NCBI GenBank assembly: GCA_021414045.1 | Contig: JAIOPF010000163.1 | Coordinates: 1-5,519, forward strand | From: Deltaproteobacteria bacterium | GTDB taxonomy: Bacteria; UBA10199; DSSB01 | DNA length: 5,519 nucleotides | Direction: 5' to 3' | In this document: positions 4,939-5,519 of the stretch, piece after piece | How positions within the stretch are numbered: position 1 is the stretch's first letter | Layout of the letters: each line of letters starts with the position of its first letter | Notes under the pieces: model-generated | Database searches by the model: none | Seen by the model: the letters and a program-made list of their open reading frames with translations, nothing else | What the model was told of the DNA's origin: nothing | Translations under genes and position numbers: made by a program

Positions 4939-5519
4939 CAATGGGATTCCCGTAAAAACTTCTCCAGCTCCGCCTTCTTCTTGGGAATGCCGTAACGTCC
5001 CATCCGAGCGTAGACCGACTTCAAGGTGATCCCCAAATCCTCGGTCACCGCGTGCTTGTCGCCCTTATGGCGAACCAACGCCTGGATGAGTTCCTCCCTT
5101 TCCTCGTTTTTTCGCGCGGAAAGCTCTTTAGAGGATATTTCCTTGAGCGGCTGCGCCGACTCCGCCTGGCCGGAGGGGAACAGCAGGTCGCGATGCCTGG
5201 CAATCAGTTCGTTGTTGATGGGCTTTCCGTCGGCGAAGAGCAGGAGGTTGCGCAAGACGCCCTCCAACTCCCGGATATTGCCAGGCCAGGGGTAGCGCAT
5301 CAACTCCGGATAGGCCCCTTGGGAAACCGCGCTAGGCTTGAGGCCGAAGCTCTTGGCGATCTTCTTGAGCAGGTGTTGCACGAGGAAGGGGATATCTTGC
5401 TTGCGGTCCCTCAAGGCGGGCAATTTCAACATCATCCCGTTGATCCGATAGAATAAATCCTGCCGGAATTTCCCCTCTTTGACCATTTGCGCCAAGTCCC
5501 GATTCGAGGCGGTGATCAA
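4938..5519 (-). CDS. Sigma-54-dependent transcriptional activator, C-terminal 193 residues (cut by window edge)
   Basis: This is the end of an NtrC-type enhancer-binding protein, which uses ATP hydrolysis to open promoters bound by sigma-54 RNA polymerase. Numbering from the window edge: sensor I region ITASNRDL (N6), arginine-finger segment FRQDLFYRIN (R19, R25), LPALRDRKQDIP (33-44), and the sensor II motif WPGNIRELEGVL (78-89, R83). A linker of about 45 polar residues leads to a Fis-type helix-turn-helix at about 139-178 (EREELIQALVRHKGDKHAV..DLGITLKSVYARMGRYGI). The N-terminal sensory domain, GAFTGA loop and Walker motifs lie beyond base 5519, so signal and target are unknown. The leftmost visible TTG codon is internal, not the start. 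The stop codon TGA (4938-4940) touches the U-tract of the convergent terminator. Whether it controls any gene here is unknown. Confidence 0.94.
   Translation of the reverse strand: MITASNRDLAQMVKEGKFRQDLFYRINGMMLKLPALRDRKQDIPFLVQHLLKKIAKSFGLKPSAVSQGAYPELMRYPWPGNIRELEGVLRNLLLFADGKPINNELIARHRDLLFPSGQAESAQPLKEISSKELSARKNEEREELIQALVRHKGDKHAVTEDLGITLKSVYARMGRYGIPKKKAELEKFLRESH

Noticed and set aside
4938..5519. A complete gene starting at the TTG at 5519
   Set aside because: The sequence begins in the middle of the AAA+ domain at the sensor I motif, so the gene must continue past the window edge.

Overview
The window comes from a bacterium with fairly GC-rich genes (judged by eye, not counted). 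The strongest taxonomic hints are in the gene at 3714-4883: tandem cysteine-rich repeats of the Myxococcus/DUF4215 type and a C-terminal Cys / transmembrane / basic tail. With a sigma-54 activator nearby, this suggests a myxobacterial or other deltaproteobacteria-grade lineage. That is inference; no rRNA or other firm marker is present.

Layout. 1-859 (minus) is the first 286 residues of HemW, a radical-SAM heme chaperone cut by the left edge. It diverges from a ParA-type ATPase (937-1854, plus) across a 77-base gap, where a good minus-strand promoter overlaps the parA start codon. No parB follows. The next gene (1983-3377, plus) encodes an exported right-handed beta-helix protein with a Pro/Thr/Glu-rich tail. 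An AT-rich stretch (3378-3713) separates it from the next exported protein. That protein (3714-4883, plus) has a signal peptide, three Cys-rich repeats and a MYXO-CTERM-like anchor, and ends at a strong terminator. On the minus strand, the C-terminal 193 residues of a sigma-54-dependent activator (4938-5519) converge on that terminator and run off the right edge.

The least ordinary part is 3392-3610. On the minus strand it reads as a compact transcription unit. It has an operator-like palindrome beside a perfect TATAAT, a 41-codon ORF (or a structured small RNA), then a hairpin with a UUCG loop and a U-tract. The hairpin has no U-tract on the plus strand, so it fits ending a minus-strand transcript better than ending the beta-helix gene. 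Four copies of the hexamer TTCACC/GGTGAA cluster around the promoter, between the small unit and the Cys-rich surface protein gene, so one regulator could act on both.

The genes do not form an obvious pathway. HemW and the sigma-54 regulator are ordinary genes cut by the edges. ParA and the two exported proteins could belong to a cell-surface or positioning function, but nothing in the sequence proves it.
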